Assembly: GCF_032854445.1 (NCBI RefSeq)
Contig: NC_088295.1
Location: forward strand, 76,352,028 to 76,416,027
Length of the DNA: 64,000 nucleotides
From: Liolophura sinensis
Taxonomy: Eukaryota > Mollusca > Polyplacophora > Chitonida > Chitonidae
Direction: 5' to 3'
Shown here: positions 52,350-63,544 of the stretch, in pieces
Layout: every line of letters starts with the position of its first letter
Numbering within the stretch: position 1 is the first letter of the stretch
Position numbers and translations under genes: made by a program
The notes under the pieces: generated by a model
Seen by the model: only the letters and a program-made list of their open reading frames with translations
The model's database searches: none
Told to the model about the DNA's origin: nothing

Positions 52350-55300
52350 GATTTAGCTGATACTGATCTATCGATTTGGCTGTTACTAGTCTATCGATTT
52401 GGCTGTTACTAGTCTATCGATTTGGCTGTTACTAGTCTACCGATTTGGCTGTTACTAGTCTACCGATTTGGCTGTTACTAGTCTATCGATTTGGCTGTTA
52501 CTAGTCTACCGATTTGGCTGATACTGATCTGTCGATTTGGCTGATACTGATCTACCGATTTAGCTGTTACTAGTCTACCGATTTGGCTGTTACTAGTCTA
52601 CCGATTTGGCTGATACTGGTCTATCGATTTGGCTGTTACTAGTCTACCGATTTGGCTGTTACTAGTCTACCGATTTAGCTGATACTGATCTATCGATTTG
52701 GCTGTTACTAGTCTACCGATTTGGCTGTTACTAGTCTACCGATTTGGCTGTTACTAGTCTACCGATTTGGCTGATACTGATCTATCGATTTGGCTGATAC
52801 TGATCTATCGATTTGGCTGATACTGATCTACCGATTTGGCTGATACTGATCTATCGATTTGGCTGATACTGATCTACCGATTTGGCTGATACTGATCTAC
52901 CGATTTACCTGATACTGATCTATCGATTTGGCTGTTACTAGTCTACCGATTTGGCTGATACTGATCTATCGATTTGGCTGATACTGATCTATCGATTTGG
53001 CTGTTACTAGTCTACCGATTTGGCTGTTACTAGTCTATCGATTTGGCTGTTACTAGTCTACCGATTTGGCTGTTACTAGTCTACCGATTTGGCTGATACT
53101 TGTCTACCGATTTGGCTGATACTGATCTATCGATTTGGCTGTTACTAGTCTACCGATTTGGCTGATACTGATCTACCGATTTGGCTGATACTGATCTATC
53201 GATTTGGCTGATACTGATCTACCGATTTGGCTGATACTTATCTACCGATTTAGCTGATACTGATCTATCGATTTGGCTGATACTGATCTATCGATTTGGC
53301 TGATACTGATCTATCGATTTGGCTGATACTGATCTATCGATTTGGCTGATATTGATCTATCGATTTGGCTGTTACTAGTCTATCGATTTGGCTGTTACTA
53401 GTCTACCGATTTGGCTGTTACTAGTCTACCGATTTGGCTGATACTAGTCTACCGATTTGGCTGATACTAGTCTACCGATTTGGCTGTTACTAGTCTACCG
53501 ATTTGGCTGATACTAGTCTACCGATTTGGCTGATACTGATCTATCGATTTGGCTGTTACTAGTCTATCGATTTGGCTGTTACTAGTCTATCGATTTGGCT
53601 GTTACTAGTCTACCGATTTGGCTGTTACTAGTCTACCGATTTGGCTGATACTAGTCTACCGATTTGGCTGTTACTAGTCTACCAATTTGGCTGATACTAG
53701 TCTACCGATTTGGCTGATACTGATCTATCGATTTGGCTGTTACTAGTCTACCGATTTGGCTGTTACTAGTCTACCGATTTGGCTGTTACTAGTCTACCGA
53801 TTTGGCTGATACTGATCTATCGATTTGGCTGTTACTAGTCTACCGATTTGGCTGTTACTAGTCTACCGATTTAGCTGATACTGATCTATCGATTTGGCTG
53901 TTACTAGTCTACCGATTTGGCTGTTACTAGTCTACCGATTTGGCTGTTACTAGTCTATCGATTTGGCTGTTACTAGTCTACCGATTTGGCTGTTACTGAT
54001 CTATCGATTTGGCTGATACTGATCTACCGATTTAGCTGATACTGATCTATCGATTTGGCTGTTACTAGTCTACCGATTTGGCTGATACTGATCTATCGAT
54101 TTGGCTGATACTGATCTATCGATTTGGCTGTTACTAGTCTACCGATTTGGCTGTTACTAGTCTACCGATTTGGCTGTTACTAGTCTATCGATTTGGCTGT
54201 TACTAGTCTACCGATTTGGCTGTTACTAGTCTACCGATTTGGCTGACACTTGTCTACCGATTTGGCTGATACTGATCTATCGATTTGGCTGTTACTAGTC
54301 TACCGATTTGGCTGATACTGATCTATCGATTTGGCTGTTACTAGTCTACCGATTTGGCTGATATTGATCTATCGATTCGGCTGATACTGATCTATCGATT
54401 CGGCTGATACTGATCTATCGATTTGGCTGATACTGATCTATCGATTTGGCTGATACTGATCTATCGATTTGGCTGATACTGATCTACCGATTTGGCTGAT
54501 ACTGATCTATCGATTTGGCTGTTACTAGTCTACCGATTTGGCTGTTACTAGTCTACCGATTTGGCTGTTACTAGTCTATCGATTTGGCTGTTACTAGTCT
54601 ACCGATTTGGCTGATACTGATCTATCGATTTGGCTGATACTGATCTACCGATTTAGCTGATACTGATCTATCGATTTGGCTGTTACTAGTCTACCGATTT
54701 GGCTGATACTGATCTACCGATTTGGCTGATACTGATCTATCGATTTGGCTGTTACTAGTCTACCGATTTGGCTGTTACTAGTCTATCGATTTGGCTGTTA
54801 CTAGTCTACCGATTTGGCTGTTACTAGTCTACCGATTTGGCTGATACTTGTCTACCGATTTGGCTGATACTGATCTATCGATTTGGCTGTTACTAGTCTA
54901 CCGATTTGGCTGATACTGATCTATCGATTTGGCTGTTACTAGTCTACCGATTTGGCTGATACTGATCTGTCGATTTGGCTGATACTGATCTATCGATTTG
55001 GCTGTTACTAGTCTACCGATTTGGCTGATACTGATCTATCGATTTGGCTGTTACTAGTCTACCGATTTGGCTGATACTGATCTGTCGATTTGGCTGATAC
55101 TGATCTACCGATTTGGCTGTTACTAGTCTACCGATTTGGCTGATACTGATCTATCGATTTGGCTGATACTGATCTATCGATTTGGCTGATACTGATCTAT
55201 CGATTTGGCTGATACTGATCTACCGATTTGGCTGATACTGATCTAGCGATTTGGCTGTTACTAGTCTACCGATTTGGCTGTTACTAGTCTACCGATTTGG

Positions 55301-55385
55301 CTGTTACTAGTCTACCGATTTGGCTGTTACTAGTCTACCGATTTGGCTGATACTAGTCTACCGATTTGGCTGATGCTTGTCTATC
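52350..55385. repeat. 23-bp satellite array, exactly 132 units
   Basis: Every unit is GATTTGGCT plus a 14-base variable part. Two main types alternate irregularly: GTTACTAGTCTACC and GATACTGATCTATC. They differ at four largely linked positions; mixed forms are rare to moderate. The array length of 3036 bases is exactly 132 x 23, and landmark units stay in register throughout, so no unit-length change occurred. All frames are closed by stops, so it is not coding. It sits between blocks X1 and Y1 and is absent between X2 and Y3. Confidence 0.98.
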
Positions 55386-56425
55386 ATCTGTACGGTGTTA
55401 AAAATCGAATATTTGCGTCTGTGCACAGACGGTTCTTCTTGATAAAAGACTTCTAGTAATGTACTCTAGCAAATTCACCGAGAATATATACTATATATTT
55501 GTTTGCTTGATTGGTGGTTAACGCAGTACTCAATATATTTTACTTATACAACAGCGGTATAATGTATCAGTACACATAACAGTAAGCGAAGAAGCCCTAT
55601 CACAGTTCACGACGATAACCAGTAAAACAATATCCAAATTCAAATTCAAATTCCCAGTAAATATTTATAATTTTAACAGAATATATTTATCCAGAAGTTG
55701 ACGTAGTCTGCAATTTCCAGTGACATACATATGTAATATCCGAAGCGTCAAATCCAGTACATAGTATATAACAATTTACGTTTAACCACTGAAAGGCGCA
55801 TGTGTATATCATACATAATATTCTGCTACAAACAAAACAGTATACAAATATTAAAACTGCTCAATGTTTATGCAGCCTTAGTCCTGGACACGTGTATTCA
55901 TTTGATTAAGTTATAGCACAAGTTAAATAATCTTTCAATGATGCCCATCCTGAACGCCCTGAAAGTCGCACTTGTGACATTGTTGGCAACCAGCGTTAAG
56001 GCAAAACAGTGACACTGGCTTGTGTAGTTGGTGTCAGTCCTTTGCTGATTCGATAGTACATCAGGTGTATTCGGCATGATGCTTTAGTGAGTCAGCACCT
56101 TTGGTATGACCTGATGATGGCTGTAAAATTACAAAAGAAGATGCCACAGCCATAATGTTAGAAGGACTGTCAAAGCCAACGTCTGCGAATAAACACAAAG
56201 CGACTCCATTTTCTGAGTCTCTGCTCCAGCGATAGAAATTGGTTTGCTGAGTAGATTTTGAATCAGTGACAGTAGCCTTTGAAAAAGCTATTTTCAGAAG
56301 CGTGTGTGAAACGTGAATATAGACCAGATAGTTATTCTATGACTTCAGTAAGTGTGTAATACATCCAGTGAAATAGTCCTACAGCATATTGTGAATAATT
56401 TCTAATAGTAAATGAACACATTTTA
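55386..56425. other. non-coding spacer between satellite and block Y1
   Basis: AT-rich with no recognised gene or element. Faint similarity to 61560-62790 is possible but not convincing by eye. Confidence 0.4.
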
Positions 56426-56429
56426 CTTG

Positions 56430-57440
56430 TCCTTCAGTTGTCTATGGTCTTCAGTGCTAGAGACCATCTTGTGCGATTCACTACTGCGTGCTCCCTTATT
56501 ATGAGATCGCTTCTTCATTATTTACTACAGATTTATAGAAGAATTCTTCACCGCTTCGTCTTGACTACCACGTCACAATACTTCTGTACGGGAATGAACG
56601 TCGCAAACAAGCTGTCGTGGCTGATCAATACAGTAGATTTCAGTCGACAGTTTATAGAAATGGTACCAAAGTGTCTATGTACCGGCCTTAACGAGGGAGT
56701 GAGTGGGGGGGGGGGGGGGGGGGGGCATAACAAATGGTGGTATTATCATATTTACATCAGAGCAGGTGGTAAGGTAACAAAAGCAGCGCAGAAGCCTCTT
56801 CCTAACTGGAATAGGGAGCCAAGCGGGGCAGGGATACGTGTCTTCGCATTACACTGAGATATCAATATCTCGTACATGTACTCTAGGTCATTTACCTGAA
56901 TTGATCGTATTTTGGCGTTTGGTATGTTCACCCGGCAGAGCGAATTTGCCAATATTATCTGAATCGTTCTGTAGATAGGTAAGGATAGCTCATTCGGACA
57001 CGGCCTAATTCGCCGGTTCACGTCTAGATATTTATTCACGTATCATTGCCTCCAGCTTTCAAACCAAACAAGGCAAGTTAATTTTGCGATGTGACTCACA
57101 TAAGATATCACCAAATGTGATAGACGCCCGATCAGAAAGACACCTTTGGGTGTCAGGTACCATATCCAGGACAGAAATACCTGGTTTGCGCGAGACATGG
57201 CGGGTGGGATGGCCATGGAAGCACAGTATCTCTGTGCGTGATGTGGCTTTGTTTCCTGTTCATACAGGCCGCCTTTCATGAAGTATTGCTTATTTACATT
57301 TTGATCTGAACAAAGACGATCAATGTCCCAATACGAAGCCCATGTGACAGAGGGAACTCTTTCGATATTCACATTGATACTTTTCTTTACTTGGATAGCA
57401 ATATACCGAAGGGTCCTGCATATGGCGTGTAGATAATTCG
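56430..57440. repeat. segmental repeat block Y, copy 1
   Basis: Colinear with 58050-58900. Shared landmarks include GATCGCTTC, CAGGTGGTAAGGTAACAAA, GAGCCAAG/GAAGCCAAG, ACGTGTCTTC, GGTCATT, TTTGCCAAT, CTGGTTTGCG(C/T)GAGA. Its 3' part also matches 63420-63480 and 16978-17045. It contains a long poly-G run. The 139-codon ORF inside (56438-56857) reads through the poly-G and is not conserved in the other copies. Confidence 0.75.
56706..56725. repeat. poly-G homopolymer
   Basis: About 20 consecutive G residues inside block Y1. The length is prone to sequencing error. The other Y copies lack it. Confidence 0.85.
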
Positions 57441-57784
57441 ATCTGTATTACATGTTAAATCCTATGTATTACGTGTGGCGATTTCATACATCGCTAGCGC
57501 ATCCTTAGGGACTAATGCATCTAGTTAAGTAACATTGGCACGTTGTGTATTTGGACAGTTTCCGTCCATACTGACACACGTTTTTTCATGTAAATTGGCA
57601 GAATATGCGGTTTGATTCAATATTGATTTAATGCGCCAATTATTCACCTGGGTCGACCATTATGATTAGTGTACGCATGTCTTACATTCATCCACTGAAA
57701 AGGGACGAGGTTTAGTGACCAGGCCTAAAATAAGTGACAGCCTTTCATTTAATTGTGTTTTATTGCAATTCTCTAGAATGTATT

Positions 57785-57960
57785 CATTTGTTTATTTATC
57801 TGATCATCGGTTAACGCCATAATACAATTTTGTTCTCCTGTGCGATTGGGGTCAGATTTATGGGCAGAGGCCACCAAAGTGCCCTGACCTTTGGCAAGTA
57901 CCTGGCGACTCAACATTCTTATACCTGACGTACAGATATGCAAAGTCTAGTGGTGGAGGA
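57785..57960 (-). repeat. SINE remnant, minus orientation
   Basis: Begins TTTGTTTATTTATCTGATCA and contains GGTCAGATTTATGGGCAG and TTTGGCAAGTACCTGGCGA, resembling the copy at 8050-8255 (GGTCAGTTTTATGGGTGG, ATTGGCAAGTTACTGACAA). It is strongly decayed. It lies between Y1 and Y2. Confidence 0.5.
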
Positions 57961-58049
57961 CAAGTAGTTTTGAACTAAAAATATTGAGAACACTGAGAGC
58001 AGGGAATTCGACAAATTCTTTGTCTCCTCTTAAATGAGATGATCTGTGA

Positions 58050-58900
58050 TGCTCTGACAAGCATTAGGCTATAAGGACATACTCTCTAAAGCTCAAAATA
58101 TGCCAGGTAAAATGATATTTGAAATGTCACGAAGACATCGTGATGGACAAGTGAAGATATACTTGTTGTCATCAAATTGTTTATACTCCCCAGTCTCACG
58201 GGCAAATTGGCGTGATTAATACCATGTGTTTGCTTAATATCTGATCGCTTCGTTATTTATTGCAGAGTTATCCAGCACGTTGTCTTGCCTACCACAGCAC
58301 AGCATGTCTACCCGTTTCTGCAGTCCTGGAATAATTAAACGGCGAAAACCAGTTGTCGTGTGCGAATGAAGGCGATGGCTGGCTACAGCGAGGACACATA
58401 ACATATGGCGGTATTAACATGATTGCACCAGGACAGGTGGTAAGGTAACAAAGGCATCCAAGAGCGACGGTTAGCTGCGATTAGCTTCTTCCCTGAATGG
58501 TAAAGGAAGCCAAGAGACACGTGTCTTCACAGCACAGTGGAATATCTAAATTCGCTAACTGTAGCGTACTCTTGGTCATTGGCCAGGGCTGATCGCGTTT
58601 GAACATTTCATTCGCCAGATCCAGTTTGCCAATTTTGCCGAAGTGATTTTGTAAGATAAGGTAAGGTGAGGACTGACATCATCTAATTCACAGAGATATG
58701 TCCGTATATTCATTTGTGAATCACTGCCTGCCGCGTTCACATCTAATACGTTCAGTTGATTTTGCGTCAAGGTTAGTATAAAATTTCACCAACTGTGATA
58801 AACATCAGTCAACTGGAACAGCTTTACTGGTTAAGCGCCCAAGCAAGACAAATATGACTGGTTTGCGTGAGAAATGGTAGTTGAAGAAGCTGGGAGAAGC
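58050..58900. repeat. segmental repeat block Y, copy 2
   Basis: Colinear with Y1 and, over its first half, with 63545-64000. Landmarks are TTGTTGTCATCAAATTGTTT, AAATTGGCGTG, GTGTTTGCTTA, CAGCACGTTGTCTTGCCT, CCACAGCACAGCA(T/A)GTCTACCC, GGCGAAAACCA, ATGGCGGTATTAACAT and AAGCCAAGAGACACG. Confidence 0.8.
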
Positions 58901-59143
58901 AGGGCAGCTGACAGGTGTTACCAGGCCGTCTTATGGGGGGTAGGGTGATCAACAGTTATCTCTGGGTTCTAAGTGATATATATATATAAAATGAATTATA
59001 TAGAAATATTACATAGCATTCTCACAAATATATTTGGCATCAGATTGTTTCTCCAATAGGTATGCTGACGACAAGGGTCTGTACAATGGTTGCATGGGTA
59101 ATGGAAGCGATATTTAAAAAATAAAACTGTATTATTGGTGCCC

Positions 59144-59255
59144 CGTTAATCACGTCTCCACGACCATCCGCAGGCTGCTTGAAGATCTTCGCACTTACGG
59201 CCAGAGAGGAAGCCAGCATGAGCTGGGCTTGAACTACCACGTTAATCACGTCTCC
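59144..59255 (-). repeat. 80-bp internal SINE piece between 16-bp direct repeats
   Basis: CGTTAATCACGTCTCC occurs at 59144-59159 and again, identical, at 59240-59255. Between them 59160-59239 is the reversed core of the SINE type seen at 50600-50802 (ACGACCATCCGCAGGCTGCT, GAGGAAGCCAGCATGAGCTG, GGCTTGAACT). It lacks both the 5' end and the 3' tail. Confidence 0.8.
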
Positions 59256-59644
59256 GGTCAATTATCAACTTTACGTTTTATCATGTCCTAGGTTCATAAC
59301 TATAAAGATTAACAGCATGACTACGAGCTGTGAGATTTGACATCTGGTCAAATATTTACTCCGTACGTCCATAATCCATAATCGCAATATCACATGGTCT
59401 AAGCTACAAAAGATCAAGACAAAACGGAAATACCCATGTTTTAGCTTAGGTTTTTCTATTAATTGTGCTGTATAAACGGATGCTTGCACAGTGTAAATGT
59501 ATACACAATCATTCCCGAGACCAATCATAAACTAAACCGTGTGGTTCTATATCCACAATAACAAATTACAGAATATAGAAATAAACAGTGATATAACCCT
59601 TTTTTGTATAAACTGCCTTTATTATGTAAATAAACTCAACATGG

Positions 59645-61560
59645 GTTCTAGACAACCCCAGACTGACTGGCCCATGTTATTATACATTCTACACACAGAG
59701 TAATTATGTAACCACCGGGGAAATTTTACAAAGGCTCTCTGGCTTGGAAAAGGCTTGTAAATTTCCCCAGCCGAATCTCGTGAGATTTCAGAGTAGTTCG
59801 GCAGTGTCCTAATGTAACACCCCAGAGGCCTTGGATGAGTCTCACTTGTGTAGTGTAGTGTTGTACATAGGAAGAAATATTTTGTCACGGGGAGGAGGCA
59901 ATTTGTTATCCTGAATAAGAATGAGAAGGGTATCCAGAATACAACGCGATGTTAATCTGTGAGTTTTCATTCTATTGGGTGAACTTGTGAACGGCAAATA
60001 TAACTATACTGGCAGTCTGCTGGACGCACTTTGACTGAGTTAATTGTAACAATAGCTTGTAGCTGTACGTCTCCAAGCCTGGATAAGTCTTAACGCATCA
60101 GTCCTATCTTAACACACATGTTTAACCAGCTTTGACAGAAGTGCGCGATGAAGTGGTCAGTTCTGACACGCAGTCATTCTGTCTGTTGCCCATTGAAAGA
60201 GACAATTTGAATGCGAGTTTTTCTGTTATAATATACTGAACAAAAAAATCTTCACATTTGGGGAAATGAATTATATTTAAAATGGGTAGTACAAGGTAGT
60301 TAATATGGGCGAATACTATAATGGTCAGTCTAACCTGACGTATCCGACCATTGCAATTGTGCTGAACCACGCGGGGTGCATACAGCACGCTCTTTTGTGA
60401 AAACGCGACCCTGCACTTATGCGAAAAGACGTGAATTTCATGTGGCTGAGCACCAAAAGAGAATTTGCCTAACGGTGGGCACAATCCCATGGAACACGTA
60501 TAGGATGCTCTTGGAAGATGTCTTCGTGTCTGTAAACATGAACCAGAAGTTCATGAGCGCCATGTTGACACAGCAATGGCACAGGGTGCCTAATGCTGTG
60601 TTCAAGGGTTTTAGGCAGTCGATGAGACAATGCAATTGTCAATGCGAGGGCGGGTCATACGCGGTACTGAACAAGCTCCAATATAGATGGCTAATTCTAT
60701 GAAATCAAAAAATGACCCAATCATGCTACTGTTGACTGCGGAGGGTGGACTAAGTACACGTTAATGCCTAATCCTGTTTTAGTGTACGCTCATTACGTAC
60801 ATAAAGCAGATTTATGGACTACCAATGCACTTTATTCTGTATGAATATCTTGGGGCATGTGAAGTTTCTTTTTTTGTTCAGTATATGAAATCGACTTCTT
60901 GTAACAGAAAGATTTGCAATGAACTTAAAGAGTTAAATCGTCAAGGGATTGTATTTAACAATTATTTTTGACCACGAAAAATTGTTACATCGTTGTCACT
61001 GTCCTAGTTGTACTTATGTGTCTGTAATTTGTAATCTGTAATCAGTTGCAATATGGTAAGATTGTTAGATGCACTCAGCAAAGGCCGATCAAGTACACTT
61101 ATTACTGAGCCCAAATGAAAACATAACACACAAAACTTTACTGCAATAACGATACTGAAATAAAACACATAATTTACCCCTAGTTGAATATCTTACACAG
61201 AATACAAAATAATGCATGATGTCATGAAAAAAGGTGGGCGCACAACAGGTGGTTGTTATCTGGCAGAGAGGAATAACCACTTGACTTCTGGCGGCACTCT
61301 TATCGATCATCGACAAACTAACAGGTTGTCATCCGGAACATTGATTGGTTGTAATGAACCCCGTATGGAGATTCACATTAAATTATCACCGCAGAGAAAA
61401 TGTAAAACCTTTTTCCCAGTGGATTTAGACGCTTAGTTTTTGTTGAACGAGTATGACTTTTTGCAAAAAGAAACTTTTCAAGGATTGCCGCAAGGTTTTG
61501 CTACCGAGAGCATTTTTTCCTTTTTCTCATGAAGCTAATATTCTTTATAAAGATTGTGTG
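59645..61560. repeat. segmental repeat block X, copy 2
   Basis: Second copy of 50804-52250, with the same order of landmarks. It lacks the SINE of copy 1 but contains a Tc1/mariner relic (60234-60883) that copy 1 lacks. No other coding sequence is seen. Confidence 0.8.
60234..60883 (+). mobile_element. Tc1/mariner-type transposon relic
   Basis: Inverted ends TACTGAACAAAAAAA face each other at 60234 and 60883, continuing imperfectly (CTTCACATTTGGGG on the left; CTTCACATGCCCCA on the right, read inward). Both ends are bordered by TA, the target duplicated by this superfamily. Inside, a + strand reading near 60550-60700 gives QQWHRVPNAVFKGFRQSM and a CEGGSYAV end. This resembles the W-x-x-IP ... 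SM-x-RRC ... GGxTxY C-terminus of Tc1-like transposases. At 650 bases it is about half the length of an autonomous element and no catalytic DDE region is readable, so it is dead. Confidence 0.75.
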
Positions 61561-62785
61561 TGCGCGCAGTATTGCTATTATTATTGATACATCCTCCCAA
61601 GAGCCAATTCCTATTCTTAAAATAGCGGTTTTCATCTTGCACTTGATGAATTTCTGTAAAATAATTGCTCGTCGTTCAAGACAAATGGCCGAGAATAAAC
61701 ATAACAATTTATATTATTGATATGCTAGGTTGAATGATTTATTTATAAAAATGATCGTTACACACAACTGTTATTTGATATACTAGTTTGCTTAAGGGTG
61801 TCAGGTTGTGACACAGAAGAGAAAGTTCTCGACCAGTTATGCGAGGCAAAAGAAGGTAAAGACAACCTATGGTGTGCTTAAGTCATCTAGACAGTTTAAA
61901 TCAGCAATACCTATTTGTACTAAGGTATATAGTGTTCTTTCTTAATCAATACAGGGCTCCTATCACGCCGCTTTCGGTGTGCTGAGAATAGTTGGAATGA
62001 ACTTACTTTATAAGTAAAAATGAAGTATTCTACGTGTGTTATACATCGGGTTCGATTAAATTGTAAAAATGTAAGCCAGTGAAGTAAGAAGTTCAACTGA
62101 TGTTTAACAAGCAAAGTTCATACGTTGGAGGACTGAATAATTAAAGCTTAACCCCACGCTGACAGTATTTTAGCTATTGCGTATGCCGAGAACAGTGTTG
62201 CCTTTCGATAGGAAACTGATAAAATCCACACTTAAAACAAATAAGAAACAGACGGTTTAAAACAACGAACACACGGAAATCAGTTAAAACGCGGAAAACT
62301 ATGTTAACTGAACTTATACATATTATTTTAATGTGTTTAAAAACGGAACAAGGCAACTGTGAGGCCCAAGTCGAATTTCCTTTACAGTCGACCAGTTTCA
62401 GTTTGACACCATATTTGGCATGTAATGTAAATGAACGAAATTCTGTGCGCTCTGTCATAAAATGATGTTTTGAATGAGAAGGGCCCATTCTTTTCACCTC
62501 GTAATCCCCACAAGGGAGAGGATTGGTGGATTATAGGATAGGCAGGGTATGTTCTGCACGATGCTTGAATTTTATTATGGCGACATTAGGCAAACACCTT
62601 GACTGCCCTGCTAGAAAGGAACAATGTGACTGTTTTGCTTTAAGTGTGTGTTCTGTTGCAAGGAAATGTTTTGACTGTGCTGCTATAAGGGAAAAAATTA
62701 AATGATTAAAGGGGATATGACGAGTGGCATTCTGATAGTTCTCTATGGGGACAAACTTTTATAAGTTTATTGTACACCGAGTTGA
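61561..62785. other. non-coding spacer between X2 and Y3
   Basis: No gene or clear repeat recognised. It occupies the place that, after X1, is taken by the 23-bp satellite and its right spacer. Confidence 0.4.
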
Positions 62786-62789
62786 ATGA

Positions 62790-63490
62790 TTCTATTACAT
62801 ATCCCGATCGAAAATGAAAATATTTTTGTTGTCATAAAATTGTTTCTGCTTGTATTATTCTGCCACATTTGCGTGATTCAACATGGCGTGTGGCCTTGAG
62901 ATTCCATCACTTCTTTATTAATTACAGATTTAAGTAAAAACCACTCCATCTTGCCTTCGACAGCATAGCACAATCTACTCGTTTGTATGGCACTGGAATA
63001 GAACCGAATGAATAAGATGGATTTTAGAGCACATTATTAGAAATAAAATCAAAAGGCCTATTTGTCGGCTTTAAAGTGTGAGTGAGTGAGTGAGTGCTTG
63101 GGGTTTCACTGAGACGACTTACCGAAGGGAAACGCGGATATGTGTCTTTACATTACAAATGAATATCAGAATCCGGTACTTGTCATTTATCAAGATTGAA
63201 AGCATGTTCCAAATCCAACAAAAGATGTGACCCAGCTGTGTCGGTTGTCTACAGCATAATGCTTCTGTGAGACAACACTCTGAGTATGACGTCATTATAA
63301 GTGGTATAATGTTAAAGCGAACACGTGCTCTATAGTTTACCGATTATTTCGGTTTAAATTTTGCTCCGTTTCCTGTCACGACGACTTTGCGACAAGAGAA
63401 ATAGTTTTAATATTCACGTTGGGTAATTTTCTTGATTTGAATAACAAAATACCGACAGGTCTTGCATGTGACGTGTACATAACTTGCACT
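62790..63490. repeat. segmental repeat block Y, copy 3
   Basis: Matches Y2 and Y4 at the start (ATTTTTGTTGTCATAAAATT, then GTTTCTGCTTG; TTTGCGTGATTCAACATGGC) and Y1 at the end (AACAAAATACCGACAGGTCT, then TGCATGTGACGTGTA). A SINE fragment (63077-63125) sits in the middle. Confidence 0.7.
63077..63125 (+). repeat. internally deleted SINE fragment
   Basis: GTGAGTGAGTGAGTGAGTGC, then TTGGGGTTT, is joined directly to CACTGAGACGACTTACCGAA. In the copy at 51264-51590 the corresponding pieces (GAGTGCTTGCTGTTT and ATGGAAACGACTTACCGAAG) are about 110 bases apart, so the intervening part has been lost. Confidence 0.65.
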
Positions 63491-63544
63491 GTCCTCAGAG
63501 ACGACTGAAAGACAAACATAAATGGTCAAATGATAACTGACTTG

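Noticed and set aside
52350-55385. CRISPR-like regular array
   Set aside because: Units abut directly with no unique spacers, and the context is an animal genome. It is a satellite.
56438-56857. 139-codon ORF
   Set aside because: It reads through a poly-G run inside repeat block Y1, and other Y copies do not keep the frame.
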